Notes under the pieces: generated by a model
Told to the model about the DNA's origin: nothing
The model's input: the letters and a program-made list of their open reading frames with translations, nothing else
Databases searched by the model: none
Assembly: GCA_963794685.1 (NCBI GenBank)
Contig: CAWCFK010000010.1
Coordinates: forward strand, 868,001-932,000
DNA length: 64,000 nucleotides
Source of the DNA: CAVTWH01 sp963794685
GTDB taxonomy: Bacteria > Actinomycetota > Actinomycetes > Mycobacteriales > Micromonosporaceae
Direction of reading: 5' to 3'
Position numbers and translations under genes: made by a program
In this document: positions 39,772 through 51,595 of the stretch, piece after piece
How the letters are laid out: each line of letters begins with the position of its first letter
Position numbering within the stretch: the stretch's first letter is position 1

Positions 39772-40996
39772 TCAGCCCAGAACGACGGTCGAGTTGGTCG
39801 ACCAGCCAGTGGACTTCTTCCTCGGTGATGACCAGGGGCGGGGCAAGGCGGATGGTCGAGCCGTGGGTGTCCTTGGCGAGCACGCCGAGGGCCAGTAGCC
39901 GTTCGCAGGCCTGCCGTCCGGTCATCAGCGCGGGGTCGATGTCGATGCCGGCCCACAGTCCCCGACCGCGGACAGCGGTGACGCCGTGGCCGATCAGCCC
40001 GTTCAGCCGCTCGTGCAGTACCGCACCGAGGGTGGCCGCGCGGGCCTGGTACTCGCCGGTGTCCAGGAGCGCGATGACGGCCCGGCCGACGGCGCAGGCC
40101 AGCGGGTTGCCGCCGAAAGTGGAGCCGTGCTCGCCGGGGCGCAGCACACCGAGCACCTCGGCCCGCCCGACCACCGCGGAGACCGGGACCACGCCGCCGC
40201 CCAGCGCCTTGCCGAGCACGTACAGGTCGGGGACCACCTCGTCGTGGTCGCAGGCGAAGGTACGGCCGGTGCGGCCCAGCCCGGACTGCACCTCGTCGGC
40301 GACGAACAACACGTTCCGTTCGGTGCACAGCGCCCGGACGCCGGCCAGGTAGCCGGGCGGCGGCACGAGCACCCCCGCCTCGCCCTGGATCGGCTCGATC
40401 AGCACCGCCACCGTGTCGTCGTCCACGGCGGCCCGCAGCGCGGCCAGGTCGCCGTAGGGCACGATCTGGAATCCGGGCGTGTACGGGCCGAAGTCGGCGC
40501 GCGCGTCCGGGTCGGTGGAGAACGAGATGATCGTGGTGGTACGCCCGTGGAAGTTCTCGGCCGCCACGATGATCTTCGCGCGCCCGTCGGGTACCCCCTT
40601 GACCCGGTACCCCCATGCCCGGGCGACCTTGATCGCGGTCTCCACCGCCTCGGCGCCGGTGTTCATCGGCAGCACCAGATCGGTGCCACAGAGCTTCGCG
40701 AGCTCCGCGCAGAACGGCCCGAACTGGTCGTGCACGAAGGCCCGGCTGGTCAGCGTGACCCGGTCGAGCTGGGCCTTGGCGGCGGCGATCAGCTCGGGGT
40801 GACGGTGGCCGAAGTTGAGCGACGAGTACCCGGCCAGGCAGTCCAGGTAGCGCCTGCCGTCGATGTCGGTGACCCAGGCGCCCTCGCCGTCGGCGATCAC
40901 CACGGGCAGCGGGTGGTAGTTGTGCGCGGTGTGCTCGGCGGCCTGTGCCAGCGCGTCGGCGGTCCGCTCGTCGGTCCGCTCGTCGGTGGAGATCAC
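39772..40996 (-). CDS. rocD: Ornithine--oxo-acid aminotransferase RocD (frameshift near 3' end)
   Basis: PLP enzyme that converts ornithine and 2-oxoglutarate to glutamate semialdehyde and glutamate. GTG 40996 overlaps the ddaH stop (GTGA). Motifs are NYHPLPVVIADGEGAWVTDIDG, MNTGAEAVETAIKVAR, ENFHGRTTTIISFSTD, IQGEAGVLVPPPGYL, FVADEVQSGLGRTG and the PLP lysine in LYVLGKALGGGVVPVS, followed by STFGGNPLACAVG. As sequenced, the frame reads on to 39635 with a meaningless tail. Removing one base near 39786 gives DRVLG and a stop at 39772-39774, the expected end (about 407 residues). That indel is inferred. Downstream of ddaH in an arginine/ornithine operon. Confidence 0.9.
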
Positions 40997-41821
40997 TTGG
41001 TTGCCTCCAGCGCTTCGCCGATCTCCACCGCTTCGCGGATCTCCAGCGTGCAGCACTTCGGGCCGCCACCGGCCCGGCGCAGCTCGGAGAGGTCCACCCC
41101 GACGGTGCGGTAGCCGCGCTCGATCAACCGGGCGGCCAGGTACTCCGCCTGCGACGGGCAGCACCACCCGGCGGCCGTCGGAGACGGCGTTCAGGCCGAG
41201 TACGGCGGCGTCGGCCGGGCTGGCGAGCACCGCGTCCGGGAACAGCCGGCGCAGCACCGCCCGGCTACCCGGGGAGAAGGCTTCCGGCAGGTAGGCGATG
41301 CCGGCCGGGCCACCGAGCACACAGAGTGCGGTGTCCAGGTGGTAGAAGCGCGGGTCCACCAGCTGCAGGGTGATGGTGGGCCGGCCGAACAGCTCCTGCG
41401 CCTGGGCGTGCGCGGCCAACTCGGTGCGGAAGCCGGTACCGGCCAGCAGGTAGTCGCCGGCCAGCAGCAGGTCGCCCTCGCCCTCGTTGGTGCTCTTCGC
41501 CTCGTGCGTGGCGAATCCCCTGGCGGCGAACCAGTCCAGGTAGGCGGGGGCCTCGTCGGCCCGCTCCGGGTGGCGGAACTGCACGCCCAGTACGGTGCCG
41601 TCGACCACGGTCGCGCCGTTGGCGGCGAACACCATGTCCGGCAGGCCGGGCAGCGGCTCGATGAACTCGACCTGGTGCCCCAGTTCGCGGTAGGTGGCCG
41701 CGAGGGCCTCCCACTGGGCGATGGCCAGGTCGACGTCGACCGGCGCGGTGGGGTCCATCCAGGGGTTGATCGCATAGTCGACCGCGAAGTACGTCGGTCG
41801 GCACATCAGGTATCGCCGCAT
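40993..41821 (-). CDS. ddaH: Dimethylargininase/arginine-deiminase-fold hydrolase (one frameshift)
   Basis: About 276 residues from ATG 41821 (MRRYLMCRPTYFAVDYAINPWMD). The amidinotransferase/DDAH fold shows PDMVFAANGATVV, QFRHPERADEAP, NEGEGDLLLAGDYLLAGTGFRT, the catalytic His region FYHLDTALCVLGG, and finally GGGPKCCTLEIREAV with the nucleophilic Cys. The frame breaks at about 41165, where an extra C turns LPSQAEYLAARLIERGY into another frame; the correct end overlaps the rocD start by four bases. It hydrolyses dimethylarginine (or a related guanidine) to citrulline/ornithine-type products that RocD can process. Exact substrate uncertain. The 138 bp upstream to the next gene show nothing clear. 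Confidence 0.88.
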
Positions 41822-41959
41822 ACCCCGAACCTAGAGGCCCCGCCACGCAACAACTATCGCTGGACCTTGCTTGTACGCGGCGATCCGTTGCGCAATCAGC
41901 CGGGGCCGCGGCGATCTGTTAAGCGGGATCTCCTCATCCGTCACCGCGCTGAGGCCGCC

Positions 41960-42181
41960 TCAGCCGATGGGGATCTCGGTCCAGCCGTCGGTGCCGACCA
42001 TCAGGTCGCGGACCAGGTCGAGCGCGGCGTCCTCGCAGGCGCACTCGACCCAGCGCACCCGGCCCTCGACTCCGCCGACCCGGACCTCCACCCACCACTG
42101 CCCGCCGTCCACGTGCACCAGCAGGTCGCGGCGGGCCAGCCGGCCCCACCGCCCGTTCCACCAGAACTTCCGACGCTCCAT
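41960..42181 (-). CDS. Small Trp-rich conserved protein, unknown function
   Basis: 73 residues from ATG 42181: MERRKFWWNGRWGRLARRDL followed by HVDGGQWWVEVRVGGVEGRVRWVECACEDAALDLVRDLM. Six Trp residues and an alternating hydrophobic pattern suggest a compact beta sheet plus helix. I recall similar short proteins in Micromonosporaceae but know no function. No good ribosome site precedes the ATG, so the start is uncertain. It lies divergent from the chitinase operon. Confidence 0.55.
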   Translation of the reverse strand: MERRKFWWNGRWGRLARRDLLVHVDGGQWWVEVRVGGVEGRVRWVECACEDAALDLVRDLMVGTDGWTEIPIG

Positions 42182-42340
42182 GGCACATCAGTCGAACACA
42201 TGTACGAGCATCTCCGCACGGTACCCCCACACCCCGCTCGCCCGCATCCACCTGGGCAGATACCGGTGGCGGCCGGGCCATCGACCGGTCGCGTCGGCGG
42301 GAGGTCGACCCATGCACATCCGTGCCCGGCAGACAACTCC

Positions 42341-42404
42341 TTGTTTCGATGCCTATCGACTGCTATATATCGTCCATCAACAATAAAGTTTCTTTACTTA
42401 AAAC
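42341..42404 (+). promoter_or_regulatory. Promoter and possible operator of the chitinase operon
   Basis: TTGTTT (42341-42346) and TATATA (42364-42369) are separated by 17 bp, a good housekeeping-type promoter in an AT-rich pocket. Downstream, an imperfect inverted repeat (AGTTT ... AAACT, 42388-42404) precedes the ribosome site GGAGGAGG (42406-42413) and could be an operator. No canonical DasR box was seen. Confidence 0.55.
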
Positions 42405-42415
42405 TGGAGGAGGAT

Positions 42416-43831
42416 GTGCGTAACTCCAAAGTGGTCGGTATCGCCGCAGTGGCTGCCGCAACGGTGGCTGCCGCGACGATCGCGGTCCTGGCGTCACCCG
42501 ACGCCCAGGCGGCGACGCTGACAAACAACTGGTACGGCGCTGCGGCGTATGTCATGCCGCTCGAGAACAACCCGCCCAACCTCGCCACCGTGATGGCGGC
42601 GACCGGCCAGAAGTCATTCGAACTCGCCTTCATCCTGGCCGGTGGGGGCTGCACACCGGCCTGGGACGGGACCGCGCCGGTGTCCTCGGACACCGCCGTT
42701 GGCGCGGTCATCAACACCGTCCGCAACGCCGGGGGCGACGTCTCCATCTCCATCGGCGGGTACGGCGGCACGAAGCTCGGCGAGGTGTGCGGCACCCCGG
42801 CCGCGACCGCCGCCGCGTACCAGCAGGTGATCAGCAAGTACTCGCTCAAGGCGGTCGACTTCGACCTGGAGGAGCCCGAGTACGAGAACCTCACGGCGAT
42901 CAACAACGAGGTCGGCGCCGCGAAGATCCTGCAGGCCAACAACCCCGGCCTGTACGTCTCCATCACCACGGCGGCCACCGGCACCGGTACCGGCTACTTC
43001 GGCCAGAACGTGCTGAACACCGCCAAGGGCCTGGGTTTCACGCCCAACAACTACGCGATCATGCCGTTCGACGGCGGCTTCAACGGCTCGGCCGCGCAGA
43101 TCAGTGCGCTGGAAGGCTTCCACTCGCAGTTGATGACGACGTTCGGCTGGGACAGCGCCACCGCGTACGCACACGAGGGCGTCTCCCTGATGAACGGCCG
43201 CTCGGACACCGGCGAGTACTTCTACCAGGCCGACTTCGCCGCCGTGCTGAACTACGCCACCAGCCACAAGCTGAGCCGGTACACCTTCTGGTCGGTCAAC
43301 CGTGACCGCGCCTGCAACCCGCCGATCAGCACCACCTCGGGCGTGTGCAGCAGCGTGAGCCAGAGCGACTGGGAGTTCACGAAGTACACCGCCAAGTTCG
43401 CCGGGGCAACTCCTCCGACAACCAATCCCACCACCACCAACCCGACCACCTCCGGCCCCACGCCGACCACCAACCCGACCGGCGGCAGCTGCTCGGCCGC
43501 GGCCTGGAACTCCGGCACCGCCTACACCGGCGGCGCGGTCGTCTCCTACAACGGCCACAAGTGGACCGCCAAGTGGTGGACCCAGGGCGACATCCCCGGC
43601 AACAACAGCCAGAACGTCTGGACCGACAGCGGTGCGTGCACCGGCGGTACCACCACCCCGACCGGTGGTACCGGAGGCTGCGCGGGCCTGTCCGCGTGGA
43701 GCGCCAGTTCGGTCTACGTCAACGGCAACTCGGTGTCCTACGGCGGCCACAAGTGGACCGCCAAGTGGTGGACCCAGGGCGACACCCCGGGCGGCCAGGC
43801 CAACGTCTGGGCCGACAACGGCACCTGCTGA
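42416..43831 (+). CDS. Secreted GH18 chitinase with two CBM5/12 domains (VDFDLE type)
   Basis: 471 residues from GTG 42416, behind GGAGGAGG. The signal peptide ends at PDAQA (about 33). The catalytic domain (about 35-335) has SISIGGYGG (substrate strand) and the active site KAVDFDLEE, with D148, D150 and E152 as the D-x-D-x-E core. The first Asp of the usual DxxDxDxE is Lys here, typical of the subgroup with a VDFD motif. It ends with YTFWSVNRDRAC. A Thr/Pro linker then leads to two chitin-binding modules of about 45 residues. Each contains HKWTAKWWTQGD, and the two are separated by a GTTTPTGGTGG spacer. It is the first gene of a two-chitinase operon (43-bp gap). Confidence 0.95.
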   Translation: MRNSKVVGIAAVAAATVAAATIAVLASPDAQAATLTNNWYGAAAYVMPLENNPPNLATVMAATGQKSFELAFILAGGGCTPAWDGTAPVSSDTAVGAVINTVRNAGGDVSISIGGYGGTKLGEVCGTPAATAAAYQQVISKYSLKAVDFDLEEPEYENLTAINNEVGAAKILQANNPGLYVSITTAATGTGTGYFGQNVLNTAKGLGFTPNNYAIMPFDGGFNGSAAQISALEGFHSQLMTTFGWDSATAYAHEGVSLMNGRSDTGEYFYQADFAAVLNYATSHKLSRYTFWSVNRDRACNPPISTTSGVCSSVSQSDWEFTKYTAKFAGATPPTTNPTTTNPTTSGPTPTTNPTGGSCSAAAWNSGTAYTGGAVVSYNGHKWTAKWWTQGDIPGNNSQNVWTDSGACTGGTTTPTGGTGGCAGLSAWSASSVYVNGNSVSYGGHKWTAKWWTQGDTPGGQANVWADNGTC

Positions 43832-43874
43832 CCGACGCCACTGCTGACCGACCTCCCAGCTCGAAAGGCTTGAG

Positions 43875-45776
<1,902 letters not shown>

Positions 45777-45784
45777 CGCACCAC

Positions 45785-45833
45785 ACCGCACTTGTTGCTG
45801 TTATCGGTGACGAATAACAGCAACAAGTGCGGT
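45785..45833. terminator. 20-bp perfect hairpin after the chitinase operon
   Basis: Perfect 20-bp arms (45785-45804 and 45814-45833) with a nine-base loop start 9 bp after the chitinase stop. The stem is richer in A/T than most here (it contains TTGTTGCTGTTAT). A second, 15-bp perfect hairpin follows at 45843-45875 and probably ends purC from the other side. Confidence 0.85.
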
Positions 45834-45842
45834 GCCGACACC

Positions 45843-45875
45843 GACGGGCCGGTCGCGAATCGCGACCGGCCCGTC
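45843..45875 (-). terminator. Hairpin after purC
   Basis: 15-bp perfect stem (45843-45857 with 45861-45875), loop AAT, 26 bp beyond the purC stop on the reverse strand. Confidence 0.7.
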
Positions 45876-45901
45876 TGCGTTGCGGAGGGGCCGGCGAAGG
45901 G

Positions 45902-46732
45902 TTACCAGGACTCGCCGGTGAGCTTCTCGTAGACCTCGATGTAGCGGGCCCGGGTGACCTCGACGATCTCGTCGGGCAGGTCGGGGGCGGGTGGCTTGCG
46001 GTCCCAGCCGGCGGTGGTGGACCAGTCGCGCACGTACTGCTTGTCGAAGGAGAACTGCGGGCCGCCCGGCTGCCACTGCTCGGCCGGCCAGAACCGGGAC
46101 GAGTCCGGCGTGAGCAGCTCGTCGCCCAGGGTCAGCGTGCCGTCGGCGGCCAGCCCGAACTCCAGCTTGGTGTCGGCCACCACGATCCCACGTTCGGCAG
46201 CCAGTTCCCGCCCACGCCGGTACACGGTCAGGGTGATCTGCCGCAGTTGCTCGGCGAGCCCGGCCCCGATCTCGTCGGCCACCTCGGCGAAGGTGATGAA
46301 CTCGTCGTGCACCCCCACCGGGGCCTTGGTGGTTGGCGTGAACACCGGCTCGGGCAGCCGGGAACCCTCGACCAGGCCGGCCGGCAGGTCGACGCCGCAG
46401 ATCGCCCCGCCCGCCCGGTACTCCTGCAGGCCCAGCCCGGCCAGGTAGCCGCGGGCGATGCACTCGACCGGGAGCATCGACAGCCGGCGGCAGCGCACCG
46501 CCCGGCCGGCGAACTCGGCGGGCACGTCGGTGGCCGAGATGACGTGGTTGGGGACGATGTCGGCCAACTGCTCGAACCACCACAGCGACAGCCGGGTCAG
46601 CACCGCGCCCTTGTCCGGGATCGGGGTCGGCAGCACCACGTCGTAGATCGAAACCCGGTCGGAGGCGACCAGGATGATGTCGTCGCCGTCGGCGTAGATG
46701 TCCCTGACCTTGCCCGAGTGCAGCAGCTCCAT
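45902..46732 (-). CDS. purC: Phosphoribosylaminoimidazole-succinocarboxamide synthase PurC
   Basis: 276 residues from ATG 46732, with AGAGGG upstream. It joins CAIR and aspartate using ATP in purine synthesis, the step after the PurEK reaction encoded at 9 kb. Motifs are LLHSGKVRDIYADGDD, SDRVSIYDVVLPTPIPDKGAVLTRLSLWWFEQL, PVECIARGYLAG, FTPTTKAPVGVHDEF, VVADTKLEFGL and DELLTPDSSRFWPAEQW with FDKQYVRDW. Length and motifs are standard. It is flanked by chitinase genes on both sides with no functional link to them. Confidence 0.97.
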   Translation of the reverse strand: MELLHSGKVRDIYADGDDIILVASDRVSIYDVVLPTPIPDKGAVLTRLSLWWFEQLADIVPNHVISATDVPAEFAGRAVRCRRLSMLPVECIARGYLAGLGLQEYRAGGAICGVDLPAGLVEGSRLPEPVFTPTTKAPVGVHDEFITFAEVADEIGAGLAEQLRQITLTVYRRGRELAAERGIVVADTKLEFGLAADGTLTLGDELLTPDSSRFWPAEQWQPGGPQFSFDKQYVRDWSTTAGWDRKPPAPDLPDEIVEVTRARYIEVYEKLTGESW

Positions 46733-46795
46733 CGCCCTCTCCCCCGCGTGGTGGTGTGGGCCAAGGCTATAGAACGCAAGCGCCGCCGCACGCAA

Positions 46796-46831
46796 CCGGG
46801 CCGGCCGCCAACCTCTGGCGGACCGGCCCGG
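46796..46831 (-). terminator. Hairpin after the third chitinase gene
   Basis: About 15-bp arms with one mismatch (46796-46810 and 46816-46831) lie 31 bp past the chitinase stop and upstream of purC, so the two same-strand genes are probably separate units. Confidence 0.6.
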
Positions 46832-46861
46832 ATCGTACGGTGTGTCAGGTGTGCCCCGCGG

Positions 46862-48283
<1,422 letters not shown>

Positions 48284-48335
48284 CTGCACTCCTCTCTCGG
48301 GGGGAATGCCGTCAGACTCCCGACTCCGGCACTAT

Positions 48336-48354
48336 CTGTCAAGACTCTTAACAG
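48336..48354. promoter_or_regulatory. 19-bp inverted repeat in the chitinase-lactonase gap, with TTGACA
   Basis: CTGTCAAGA-C-TCTTAACAG is a 9-1-9 inverted repeat with one mismatch, 53 bp upstream of the chitinase start. Read leftward it contains TTGACA, which could be the chitinase -35. Binding there could therefore block transcription. The gap is AT-rich around it. Confidence 0.45.
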
Positions 48355-48467
48355 TTATCTGCCACAGTGACCCGACGTTGGCGCGACAACCGGGCGCCGG
48401 ACAGCGCGACGCGCCGGGTGCGCCGCCCCGCAGCGCCCGACCAGCCGGGGTGTGAGAGCTTGTGACC

Positions 48468-49484
48468 ATGAGCGGGCTCGTCTACATCGGCAGCTACACG
48501 TGGCACCAGGAAGCGCGCGGTCTCGGCATCGGCGCGTACCGCCGGGACGGGGCTCGACTCACCAAGGTCGGCGAGCTCGCCACCCCGGCCCCGTCCTACC
48601 TGGTGGGCGACCCGCACCGGCCGGTCATCTACGCCGTCAACGAGGTCGCGCAGGGCACCGTCAGCTCCTACGCGGTGGACGGCGTGGGCGGCCTCACCCA
48701 GCTGTCCTGCCAGCCGACCGGCGGCATCGACCCGTGCCACCTACTGCTGCGCGACGACCAGCTGTTTGTCGCGAACTACACCAGCGGCAGCGTGTCCGTG
48801 CATCCGGTGGATGCCGACGGCGTCATCGGCGCGCACACCGACGCGATCCGGCACGAGGGCCGGGGTCCCGATCCCGAGCGCCAGGACGGCCCGCACGCCC
48901 ACTTCGTGCACGCCGGCCCCGGCGACCAGATCACCGTGGTGGACCTCGGAATCGACCGGCTGCTGCACTTCGACGTGGTGGACGGACGGTTCTCGCCGGC
49001 CGGCGAGACCATCGCCCCGGCCGGCAGCGGCCCCCGCCACCTGGTCGCCCACCCGGGCGGCGGGTGGTACGTGACCGCCGAGTTGGAGTCGGCGGTGCTC
49101 ACCTTCGTGCGCGACCCGGCGACCGGCTGGCTCACCCACACCACCACCGGACCGGCCACCGCGTGCACCCCGGACCGGCCGAACCAGCCCAGTGATCTAG
49201 AACTTTCCCCCGACGGCCGCCGGCTGTACGTGGCCAACCGCGGCTCCAACACGATCGCCACCTTCGAGGTCCGGGTGGACGCGACGCTGCGCGCGATCGG
49301 CGAAGTGGGCAGCGGCGGAGACTGGCCGCGGCACCTCACCATCGCCGATGACCTGCTGTTCGTCGCCAACCAGCGCTCGCACAGCGTGGTGGCGTTCCGG
49401 CTGGACCCGAGCACGGGACTGCCCGAACCCACCGGCGAGCAGGTCAATGTGGATTCCCCGGCCTGTGTCCTGGTCACCGGATAG
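48468..49484 (+). CDS. Lactonase family beta-propeller (6-phosphogluconolactonase-like)
   Basis: 338 residues from ATG 48468; GTG 48462 is possible but sits only three bases from GAGAG. The chain is a seven-bladed propeller of the Pgl/lactonase (YbhE) family: YIGSYTWHQEARGLGIGAY, PSYLVGDPHRPVIYAVNEV, FVANYTSGSVSVHPV, DGPHAHFVHAGPGDQITVVDLGIDRLLHF, GSGPRHLVAHPGG, LYVANRGSNTIATFEV and FVANQRSHSVVAFRLD. It lacks a signal peptide and is probably cytoplasmic. It may hydrolyse 6-phosphogluconolactone or another sugar lactone. It precedes the LacI regulator on the same strand, but a separate promoter lies between. Confidence 0.9.
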   Translation: MSGLVYIGSYTWHQEARGLGIGAYRRDGARLTKVGELATPAPSYLVGDPHRPVIYAVNEVAQGTVSSYAVDGVGGLTQLSCQPTGGIDPCHLLLRDDQLFVANYTSGSVSVHPVDADGVIGAHTDAIRHEGRGPDPERQDGPHAHFVHAGPGDQITVVDLGIDRLLHFDVVDGRFSPAGETIAPAGSGPRHLVAHPGGGWYVTAELESAVLTFVRDPATGWLTHTTTGPATACTPDRPNQPSDLELSPDGRRLYVANRGSNTIATFEVRVDATLRAIGEVGSGGDWPRHLTIADDLLFVANQRSHSVVAFRLDPSTGLPEPTGEQVNVDSPACVLVTG

Positions 49485-49580
49485 CCGGCGACCGATTTCC
49501 CAGGCCAGCCCCGGTGTGACGGGATTCGATTGCGCCGGAGGCGACATGTTGCCGCCAGGTCACAGGTTTGAAACCGGGCG

Positions 49581-49628
49581 TTGACAGAGCAGAAACTGCG
49601 GCTACTCTCATCAATGGAAGCGCTCCCA
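49581..49628 (+). promoter_or_regulatory. Promoter with CebR-like operator ahead of the LacI gene
   Basis: TTGACA (49581-49586) and TACTCT (49603-49608), spaced 16 bp, are followed by TGGAAGCGCTCCCA (49615-49628). That sequence differs at one position from the CebR box TGGGAGCGCTCCCA. It lies just after the -10 region, where a bound repressor would block transcription, so autoregulation is likely. Confidence 0.75.
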
Positions 49629-49692
49629 CGGCGTGAACTGACTCACAGTTCCCGTCTTGTTTTCGCCGTCGCTGCCTGGAGAGGAGACCCCG

Positions 49693-50733
49693 ATGACGCT
49701 CACCGCCGAAGCCCCCCGCCTCGTCGAATCCACGGCTCTCGCCCCGACGCTTGCCGACGTTGCGGAGCTCGCCGGAGTGTCCATCGCCACCGCGTCCCGG
49801 GTGCTCAACAACTCGGCCCGGGTCAGCCCGCAAGCCCGCCAGCAGGTACGGACCGCCGCCACCCGGCTCGGCTACGTCCGGCACCGGGCCGCCCCGGTGC
49901 ACCCCAAGCGCAAGGTCCGCACCGTCGGCGCGGTCCTCTACGCCAACTACGAACGCATCCTGGGTGACCCGTTCTTCTCCCGGGTAATCGCGGGCGCCAC
50001 CGAGGAACTGGCCCGCCACGACGTGCCACTGATGATTCTGCAGGTCAACGACGAGCGGTTGCCGCTGGTCGAGCGCTACATCCACAGTGGACAGTTCGAC
50101 GGCCTGGTGGTGCTGGCCGACCACGGCAACCACCCGCTGGCCGACTCGCTGCCGTCACTGGGCGTGCCGTGGACCCTGGTCGGCGCACCCAACCGCCCCT
50201 GTACCAGCTACGTCGACTGCGACAACCGGGCCGGCGCCCGGCAGGCGGTCGACTACCTGATCCGGCAGGGCCGGCGCAACATCGCCACCATCGCCGGACC
50301 GCCGATCAAGCCGGTGGGCGCCGACCGGCTGGCCGGCTACCGGGACGCGCTGGCCGCCGCCGCGCTGCCGGAACTGCCGGTGGCCTACGGCGACTGGAGC
50401 CAGGCCTCCGGCGTGCACGCCATGTGGCGGCTACTTGACCTGCGCCCCAACCTGGACGCGGTCTTCGTGGCCTCCGACGTGATGGCCACCGGCGCGCTCT
50501 ACGCGCTGCGCCGGGCCGGTCGCCGGGTCCCTGAGGACGTGGCCGTGATCGGCTTCGACGACCTGCTGCTGGCCACCCAGACCCGACCCAAGCTGACCAC
50601 GATGCGCCAGCCCATCGAGGAGTACGGCGCGATGGCCGCCCGCATCCTGCTGGACAGTCTGGACGGCGGCGAGCCACCGGCCAACGGCGCCACCCTGCTA
50701 CCTACCCGGTTGATCATCCGGGAATCAGCCTGA
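49693..50733 (+). CDS. LacI-family transcriptional regulator (CebR-like)
   Basis: 346 residues from ATG 49693, with GGAGAGGAGA upstream. The N-terminal helix-turn-helix with hinge is PTLADVAELAGVSIATASRVLNNSARVSPQARQQV (about 18-52). The periplasmic-binding-protein-like effector domain has GDPFFSRVIAGATEELARHDVPLMIL, YVDCDNRAGARQAVDYLI, DAVFVASDVMATGALYALRRAGRRVPEDVAVIGFDD and LTTMRQPIEEYGAMAA. The operator in front matches the CebR type (cellobiose repressor), so cello-oligosaccharides are a plausible effector, and the cellulase at 26.4 kb is a possible but unproven target. No sugar transporter is adjacent. Confidence 0.93.
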   Translation: MTLTAEAPRLVESTALAPTLADVAELAGVSIATASRVLNNSARVSPQARQQVRTAATRLGYVRHRAAPVHPKRKVRTVGAVLYANYERILGDPFFSRVIAGATEELARHDVPLMILQVNDERLPLVERYIHSGQFDGLVVLADHGNHPLADSLPSLGVPWTLVGAPNRPCTSYVDCDNRAGARQAVDYLIRQGRRNIATIAGPPIKPVGADRLAGYRDALAAAALPELPVAYGDWSQASGVHAMWRLLDLRPNLDAVFVASDVMATGALYALRRAGRRVPEDVAVIGFDDLLLATQTRPKLTTMRQPIEEYGAMAARILLDSLDGGEPPANGATLLPTRLIIRESA

Positions 50734-50746
50734 ACCACCGCAGCAC

Positions 50747-50820
50747 GGCGACCACCCCCGCGAAGTGGTCGCCCAGCGGTCACGGCAGCGGCGTCTGTTG
50801 GGAGGCAGGCGCCGCTGCCG
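50747..50820 (+). terminator. Two hairpins after the LacI gene
   Basis: A 9-bp stem (50747-50755 with 50765-50773) and an 11-bp stem (50783-50793 with 50810-50820) follow the LacI stop within 90 bp and precede the convergent DUF3817 gene. Confidence 0.6.
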
Positions 50821-50866
50821 CGCTGTCTGCACCCAACCGGTCTCACTACACCTGCTGAAGTGCCCG

Positions 50867-51220
50867 TCAGGACGCTGCTTCGCTGCGCTCCCAGGCATGT
50901 GTGACATACCGCTCAGCGAAGAAGCCGGCAAACGGCACCGTACCGGCCACCAGTACCAGCAGGATCCGCAGGATCGGCAGCCGCAGCCGTACCGACACGG
51001 CAAAAGCGGCCACCAGGTAGACCATGTACGCGATGCCGTGCACGAATCCGAGCACCCCGGCAAGGGCCGGCTTGTGCCAGATCAGGTCGAGTGGAGTCGC
51101 CACGAATACCAACGGAATCAGCATGATTGCCGTCAGGTAGGCCAACACCCGGTACACGGTCAGCAACGACCGGCTACGTCGAGAAACGGTTGCCACCCCG
51201 GACTGTGCCTCACCCGACAT
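50867..51220 (-). CDS. DUF3817 family membrane protein
   Basis: 117 residues from ATG 51220, with AGAGGAAA upstream; the open frame further left to 51925 is a shadow. It has three membrane helices, with the family core LLTVYRVLAYLTAIMLIPLVF and KPALAGVLGFVHGIAYMVYLVAAFAV, and a third helix LRILLVLVAGTVPFAGFF. DUF3817 proteins are small, widespread in actinobacteria and of unknown function. It is divergent from the cold-shock gene with 117 bp between. Confidence 0.9.
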   Translation of the reverse strand: MSGEAQSGVATVSRRSRSLLTVYRVLAYLTAIMLIPLVFVATPLDLIWHKPALAGVLGFVHGIAYMVYLVAAFAVSVRLRLPILRILLVLVAGTVPFAGFFAERYVTHAWERSEAAS

Positions 51221-51337
51221 TGTTTCCTCTCTGCGCCCTGCACATGTACCGCGCCAAGGGCTCCGGGGGTGTATCCTAAAGCCTTGATTTGCCCTGTGTC
51301 CCGGCGCCGCCGGACACGCGAAGTTGAAGGAAGTTAC

Positions 51338-51541
51338 ATGGCTCAGGGAACCGTAAAGTGGTTCAACGCCGACAAGGGTTTCGGGTTCATCACCGTGGAC
51401 GGTGCCGGAACTGACGTGTTCGTCCACTTCTCCGCCATTCAGACCAGCGGTTTCCGCAGCCTGGAGGAGAACCAGCGGGTCGAGTTCGAAATCCAGCAGG
51501 GCGCGAAGGGCCCGCAGGCGGCCTCCGTCCGCCCGCTCTAA
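51338..51541 (+). CDS. Cold-shock protein (CspA family)
   Basis: 67 residues from ATG 51338, with GAAGGAAG upstream. One CSD domain with RNP1 KGFGFITV and RNP2 VFVHFSAI, beginning MAQGTVKWFNADKGFGFITV. It binds single-stranded RNA/DNA and loosens RNA structure. It has a leader of about 60 bp. A strong hairpin follows the stop. Confidence 0.97.
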   Translation: MAQGTVKWFNADKGFGFITVDGAGTDVFVHFSAIQTSGFRSLEENQRVEFEIQQGAKGPQAASVRPL

Positions 51542-51552
51542 GACTCTAGACG

Positions 51553-51595
51553 CACAGTGAGGGCCCCGGCGCTTGGCGCTGGGGCCCTCACTGTG
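51553..51595 (+). terminator. Terminator of the cold-shock gene
   Basis: A 15-bp perfect stem (51553-51567 with 51581-51595) lies 12 bp after the stop. The 285 bp from there to serA contain no recognisable gene. Confidence 0.8.

Noticed and set aside
39635..41821. 728-residue DDAH-RocD fusion
   Set aside because: It arises from the extra C near 41165. The natural ddaH stop overlaps the rocD GTG.
49560..49580. AGGTTTGAAACC-like element as a tRNA T-arm
   Set aside because: No acceptor stem or anticodon arm could be found around it; it is just part of the LacI promoter region.
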